Assembly: GCA_017939855.1 (NCBI GenBank)
Contig: JAGAZW010000068.1
Coordinates: forward strand, 1-10,379
DNA: 10,379 bases
Direction: 5' to 3'
From: Clostridia bacterium
GTDB taxonomy: Bacteria; Bacillota; Clostridia; Oscillospirales; Acutalibacteraceae
Shown: positions 7,257 through 10,379 of the stretch, in pieces
Numbering within the stretch: the stretch's first letter is position 1
Layout of the letters: every line of letters starts with the position of its first letter
Position numbers and translations under genes: made by a program
Notes under the pieces: generated by a model
Database searches by the model: none
The model's input: only the letters and a program-made list of their open reading frames with translations
Told to the model about the DNA's origin: nothing

Positions 7257-8412
7257 TTGTACCACTCACCGATTTCAACATATTTTCACGGTCCAGAATT
7301 ATTTGTCTGAACAATTCCTCTTGCTCAAATGAGGTAGCGGCAAATTCTGCACCACACTTTGCAAACTTAATAATCTTATCCCGATTATCATAAAGATAAA
7401 GCATTGATTTAAACAACGCATCGGCATCTGCCTTCGGTACAACAAGACCCGTTTCATTCTTTAACATAGCATTAATCGGACCGGGTATATCGGTTACAAT
7501 AGTGGCAAGTCCCATACTCTCGGCTTCAATAACGGTTGTTCCGAAGCCCTCACGATAACTTGGTAGCAGATAAACATCCGCAGCAGCAAGATATTTTTCC
7601 ACCTCGTTTGTAAATCCGCAATAAATTACCCTTTTTTGATTCTGTGACCAGTTTAAAAGCCTTTTATCCAAAAATTGTTCGTTTTCAAGTTCACCCACTA
7701 AAAGAAGATACGTATCTTCCTTTAGCTCATTCATTTTTTCAGCCGCAACCAACAGTTCGTTTATCCCTTTGTCCCTGCCGATTCTGCCCACAAATATGTA
7801 TACCAGAGCATCTTGCGGTATTTCATATTTTTGTCTTATTTCCGCTTTGAAAACATCTCTTTTTGAAATGTCAAATTTTTTAAGATTAACCCCACACGCA
7901 CTGCCATTCCAAATAACAGCTCCTTTTTCTTTTGTATAGAGCCCTTCTGAAATGCTGAAATTCAGATTACTTATACTGTCGGGCTCAATACGTGTAGAGT
8001 TTCTGCAAACCATTTTTTCTATTGTTTTGAAGATAAATCGTTTGAGTCCCGTAAATCCCACATACACTATACCCCACTGACAATAAAGTCTTACAGGTAT
8101 TTTTGCAACCCTTGCGGCGATGGAAGCATAACACGACGCATTAGGTGTGGAATACTGGACCAAATCGAATTTTTCCTGTTTGAACAAACGGCGTAATTTT
8201 CCTATAACCTTTATGCCGTCAAAAGAAATTCCTCGTTTCATAGGAACAGGATGATAATGAATATATGATGGAAGCAAACTCTTAAATTCATCATCATTAT
8301 CACAAATAAAATGTATTTCAAAACTCCCCGTTTTGTGCATAGCATCTGCCAATTCTAAAACAAAGGATTTTAATGTGATCGACGCAGTTGTTACAAAACA
8401 AACTTTGTACAT
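7249..8412 (-). CDS. GT4 family glycosyltransferase, CapM/PglA-like
   Basis: This 387-residue GT-B glycosyltransferase is probably the one acting next after the initiating PglC-like enzyme, since it follows the pglC/pglD-like pair by three bases. In Campylobacter jejuni, PglA of this subgroup adds the second sugar to an Und-PP-linked N-acetylated sugar; the same role here is inference. Motifs: CFVTTASITLKSF at 5-17, NGSACGVNLKKF at 169-180, FVGRIGRDKGINEL at 207-220, LLLVGELE at 236-243, and EGFGTTVIEAES at 288-299 with the EX7E pair, followed by VTDIPGP. The start is ATG at 8412; the purine stretch AGAAAGG lies rather far upstream, so initiation may depend on ribosomes finishing the acetyltransferase gene. 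Length is normal and no key residue is missing. Confidence 0.92.
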   Translation of the reverse strand: MYKVCFVTTASITLKSFVLELADAMHKTGSFEIHFICDNDDEFKSLLPSYIHYHPVPMKRGISFDGIKVIGKLRRLFKQEKFDLVQYSTPNASCYASIAARVAKIPVRLYCQWGIVYVGFTGLKRFIFKTIEKMVCRNSTRIEPDSISNLNFSISEGLYTKEKGAVIWNGSACGVNLKKFDISKRDVFKAEIRQKYEIPQDALVYIFVGRIGRDKGINELLVAAEKMNELKEDTYLLLVGELENEQFLDKRLLNWSQNQKRVIYCGFTNEVEKYLAAADVYLLPSYREGFGTTVIEAESMGLATIVTDIPGPINAMLKNETGLVVPKADADALFKSMLYLYDNRDKIIKFAKCGAEFAATSFEQEELFRQIILDRENMLKSVSGTNG

Positions 8413-8415
8413 TAC

Positions 8416-9033
8416 TTATTTATCGACCTTTCTTGCAGGTATACCTAAATAGGTGCCACTTTCGCATAAATCCTTGGTGACGACGGCTCCTGCACCTATT
8501 ATAATGTTCTCACAGATACTTTTATTGTTGCTTACAACTGCACCTATGCCAACCCATGTACATCTGCCTACTTTTACTGTACCGCCTAAATGAGCGCCAA
8601 CAGAGATATGAGCAAAGTCAGAAACGATATTATCATGATCAACCGTAGCAGCAGTGTTAATTATGCAACCATTTCCTATCACACTTCCGGGGTTTATAAT
8701 TGCTCCCGCCATTACAACAGTGCCTTTTCCTATTTTAACATTCTCGGCAATAATCGCTGATGGATGAACTAAGGTAACAATTTTAAGACCGTTTTTTTCA
8801 AAATTACGGTAAATCCTCTCCCGATCTACGAAATCACCGATTGCTATAATAAAGTCCCATTCTTCGTAGCCACTGAAGCGGTCTGATTGGCCCACAACGG
8901 GATAACCCACAAAACTTTTAACATCAGGATCGTCGCACAAAAAAACTATATCAGTATATCCATTAAGCTTCGCAACATCAGCAACAACCTTGGCGTGTCC
9001 TCCCGCCCCGACAATAACTATCTTTTTATTCAT
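8416..9033 (-). CDS. PglD/NeuD-like sugar O/N-acetyltransferase (left-handed beta-helix)
   Basis: Members acetylate a nucleotide-linked amino sugar, or in NeuD a sialic acid, using acetyl-CoA; PglD makes UDP-N,N'-diacetylbacillosamine. The 205-residue product opens with a Rossmann-like domain, KIVIVGAGGHAKVVADVA at 4-21. From about residue 95 it continues as a hexapeptide-repeat beta-helix (ENVKIGKGTVVMAGAIINPG and onward). His133 in ATVDHDNIV matches the catalytic base of PglD, and AHISVGAHLGGTVKVG follows as in that family. It ends in the common YLGIPARKV tail. The start is ATG 9033, not the in-frame ATG 9060: AAGGGG lies six bases ahead of 9033, and the family begins at this point. It overlaps the PglC-like gene by eight bases. 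The amino-sugar substrate is suggested by its partner, not proven; no PglE or PglF is in view. Confidence 0.92.
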   Translation of the reverse strand: MNKKIVIVGAGGHAKVVADVAKLNGYTDIVFLCDDPDVKSFVGYPVVGQSDRFSGYEEWDFIIAIGDFVDRERIYRNFEKNGLKIVTLVHPSAIIAENVKIGKGTVVMAGAIINPGSVIGNGCIINTAATVDHDNIVSDFAHISVGAHLGGTVKVGRCTWVGIGAVVSNNKSICENIIIGAGAVVTKDLCESGTYLGIPARKVDK

Positions 9034-9694
9034 GAATAGCCCCTTGCAGTTTATTTTCATTGCCCATAAATTCTTCCATCGTTACCGAAGTGGAAGAGGT
9101 TATGTCAGCACGTTTTAAAACCCTGCCGACGGTTTTGAACAAAATTTTCATATCACCTGAAAAAGTTATATTATCCACATATTTAACATCATAGTTGAAC
9201 TTTTTGTCCCAATAGATAGAATTTCGACCGTTGATTTGAGCAAGACCTGTAATGCCCGGTCTAACCTCTAAACGCCTTGCCTGATGTTCGTTATAACGAG
9301 AGTTATAACGCATATATAGGCACCTCGGACCTACCAAACTCATATCAAATTTCAACACATTTAAAAAGGACGGAAGTTCATCAAGACTGGTACTTCTGAG
9401 CATCTTTCCGAATTTATCAAGTCGCTCTTCGTCCGGTAATAAAGCGCCATTACTATCAGTTTTATTTGACATTGAACGGAATTTATATATGTAGAAAGGC
9501 TTTCCGTCTTTTCCGGCACGTTCTTGCTTAAAAATTATGGGAAAACCCAACCTAATTCCTACAATTATCCCCACCACTAACAAAATCGGGCTTAATAAAA
9601 CAAGAGCCAAAAGTGCAAGGGTAAAGTCAAGCGGACATTTTATGTAACTTTCGTAAAAACCCTTTTTGGCTTTTACGGTGTTCTTTTCACTCAT
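9026..9694 (-). CDS. PglC-like phosphoglycosyl transferase (initiating sugar transferase)
   Basis: This enzyme starts the repeat unit by moving a sugar-1-phosphate from a UDP-sugar to undecaprenyl phosphate. The 222-residue product is a small monotopic phosphoglycosyl transferase with a single membrane-entering helix (about 21-48) broken at Ser35-Pro36, as in PglC. Then come FKQERAGKDGKPFYIYKFRS (55-74), RSTSLDELP with the catalytic Asp105-Glu106 dyad, NVLKFDMSLVGPR, VRPGITGLAQINGRN and DVKYVDN, all in family order. Resemblance runs the whole length to Campylobacter PglC, whose substrate is UDP-diNAcBac; other members use Gal-, Glc- or FucNAc4N-type donors. One oddity is VGPRC where VGPRP is usual. 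The start is uncertain: ATG 9694 (TGAGGA just ahead, short spacing) or GTG 9703. The next gene overlaps it by eight bases. It is the first gene of the tightly packed series. Confidence 0.93.
   Translation of the reverse strand: MSEKNTVKAKKGFYESYIKCPLDFTLALLALVLLSPILLVVGIIVGIRLGFPIIFKQERAGKDGKPFYIYKFRSMSNKTDSNGALLPDEERLDKFGKMLRSTSLDELPSFLNVLKFDMSLVGPRCLYMRYNSRYNEHQARRLEVRPGITGLAQINGRNSIYWDKKFNYDVKYVDNITFSGDMKILFKTVGRVLKRADITSSTSVTMEEFMGNENKLQGAIHE
9040..9045 (-). promoter_or_regulatory. Ribosome binding site fixing the acetyltransferase start
   Basis: The minus strand reads AAGGGG, six bases before the ATG at 9033 and inside the last codons of the PglC-like gene. It selects 9033 over the upstream in-frame ATG at 9060 and shows that the two genes are expressed from one message. 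Confidence 0.75.
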
Positions 9695-9731
9695 AATCCT
9701 CACATGCCCCCATCTTACCTTTCTTTAAATT

Positions 9732-9754
9732 AAAAAATTAAACCGGGTTTTAAT
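9732..9754 (-). terminator. Weak hairpin with T-run between the LCP and PglC-like genes
   Basis: On the minus strand ATTAAA and TTTAAT pair around ACCCGG, followed by a run of T. The six pairs are all A-T, so this is a weak terminator at best; it may only slow transcription. The rest of the 85-base gap (9695-9779) is AT-rich. A TATATT at 9757-9752 could be a -10 element, but no good -35 box lies at the right distance. Confidence 0.25.
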
Positions 9755-9779
9755 ATAGCTGGGAATTTGCAGATAAAAA

Positions 9780-10379
9780 CTATTCTTTTTCTTTATAGAA
9801 AAGATCTATAACAATTTCTTTAACAGAGGTTTCATCGGGGTAAAATTCCATAAACTCTTCACCCTTTTTGAGTTCACCCTCGATTTCGATTATTCCCTCA
9901 TACTTATATGAGGTAATCTTTTCGAAAACCTCCTGCAGTTTAGTAGCCGAACGGTTTGATACCAGGAAATCAGACATCTTATACGTCGCTTCGGCTATAA
10001 AATTTTCATCGTTTTGAGCATATGCCTTGGTTTTTTCAAACAACGCGTTCAAATACTGCCTTTGACGTTTCATACGGTTTTCATTGGAACTATCCTCCAA
10101 GCCGTAACGGGTGCGCACATAATTAAGGGCGTGTTCACCTATAAGGGTTACCTTTTCGCCCTTTATTAATGTGTCATCGATACCCGAAAAATCATCAAGC
10201 ACCTGAACCTCAACGCCTGATACAAGGTCGGTCATAACAGGAACCGCATCCATTGTGAGCGATGCATAATGATTAACATTAATATCCATAAGAAGCTTGG
10301 AAACAGAATCTGCAACATTCCGACAGCTCACTTTTTTTCCATTGCCATAGGTATGAGCAAGTGCTAACTGTTTTGTAAC
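9780..10379 (-). CDS. LytR-CpsA-Psr (LCP) family protein, N-terminus beyond the window
   Basis: LCP enzymes sit in the cytoplasmic membrane with the catalytic domain outside, and transfer polymers from undecaprenyl pyrophosphate to peptidoglycan. The last 199 residues are present; the frame stays open to the window edge, so the GTG at 10331 is an internal Val, not a start. The visible half of the LCP domain includes VNHYASLTMDAVPVMTDLVSGV (split here as the conserved partner-strand region, residues about 35-56), GVEVQVLDDFSG, an ALNYVRTRYG arginine motif and NRMKRQRQYL, matching the conserved R-x-R and RxxRQ basic residues that hold the pyrophosphate. The C-terminus GEEFMEFYPDETSVKEIV is of a kind common in clostridial LCP proteins. 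The transmembrane anchor would be in the missing part. Its place before the glycan genes fits attachment of this polymer, but it may be a separate transcription unit, since 85 bases with a possible terminator follow. Confidence 0.9.
   Translation of the reverse strand, partial: VTKQLALAHTYGNGKKVSCRNVADSVSKLLMDINVNHYASLTMDAVPVMTDLVSGVEVQVLDDFSGIDDTLIKGEKVTLIGEHALNYVRTRYGLEDSSNENRMKRQRQYLNALFEKTKAYAQNDENFIAEATYKMSDFLVSNRSATKLQEVFEKITSYKYEGIIEIEGELKKGEEFMEFYPDETSVKEIVIDLFYKEKE

Noticed and set aside
9033..9060. Start of the acetyltransferase at ATG 9060
   Set aside because: No ribosome site precedes it, and it adds nine residues not seen in the family; ATG 9033 has AAGGGG at ideal spacing.
10261..10331. 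GTG at 10331 as the start of the LCP gene
   Set aside because: The frame continues upstream to the window edge with LCP-like sequence (LALAHTYGNGKKV), so this GTG is an internal valine and the gene is partial.
1..10379. Insertion sequences, CRISPR arrays, tRNA or rRNA genes, long direct repeats
   Set aside because: None was visible on reading either strand; all sequence is accounted for by the minus-strand genes and short gaps.

Overview
The window is a stretch of surface-polysaccharide (capsule or exopolysaccharide) genes from what looks like a low-to-medium-GC Gram-positive bacterium, most likely an uncultured anaerobic member of the Clostridia. Reasons: strong purine-rich Shine-Dalgarno sites, a LytR-CpsA-Psr (LCP) enzyme beside the cluster, a Gram-positive-style signal peptide on the surface protein, and glycosyltransferases of the CapM, CapH and AmsE types. 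The taxonomic guess is inference only. All supported genes lie on the minus strand, so transcription runs from high to low coordinates.

Layout in the direction of transcription: (1) 10379-9780, the C-terminal part of an LCP family protein, cut by the window edge. (2) 9694-8416, a PglC-like phosphoglycosyl transferase and an overlapping PglD/NeuD-like sugar acetyltransferase. (3) 8412-5239, three glycosyltransferases (GT4, GT2, GT4) with overlapping or nearly touching ends. (4) 5186-3777, a polytopic Wzy-type polymerase. (5) 3795-1930, a GT2 glycosyltransferase and a LicD-family phosphotransferase. (6) 1843-1, the first 614 residues of a large secreted protein, probably outside the polysaccharide operon and cut by the window edge.

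Inferred pathway: the PglC-like enzyme places a sugar-1-phosphate, possibly N-acetylated with help from the PglD-like enzyme, on undecaprenyl phosphate at the inner membrane face. The four glycosyltransferases extend the repeat unit, LicD may add a phospho-substituent such as phosphocholine, Wzy polymerises the exported units outside, and an LCP enzyme could attach the chain to peptidoglycan. No flippase (Wzx), chain-length regulator, tyrosine kinase or nucleotide-sugar synthesis enzyme (PglE/PglF type) is present in the window; they must lie outside or elsewhere if needed.

The most unusual points are two neighbouring genes, the GT2 at 3795-2767 and licD at 2751-1930, whose best-supported starts are not ATG, GTG or TTG. 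In each case the Shine-Dalgarno site and family alignment point to a non-canonical codon (ACG and CTG). There is also a hairpin followed by seven T on the plus strand at 5204-5240, facing against the operon. No RNA genes, insertion sequences, CRISPR arrays or other mobile elements were seen, and no gene-free stretch exceeds 100 bases.
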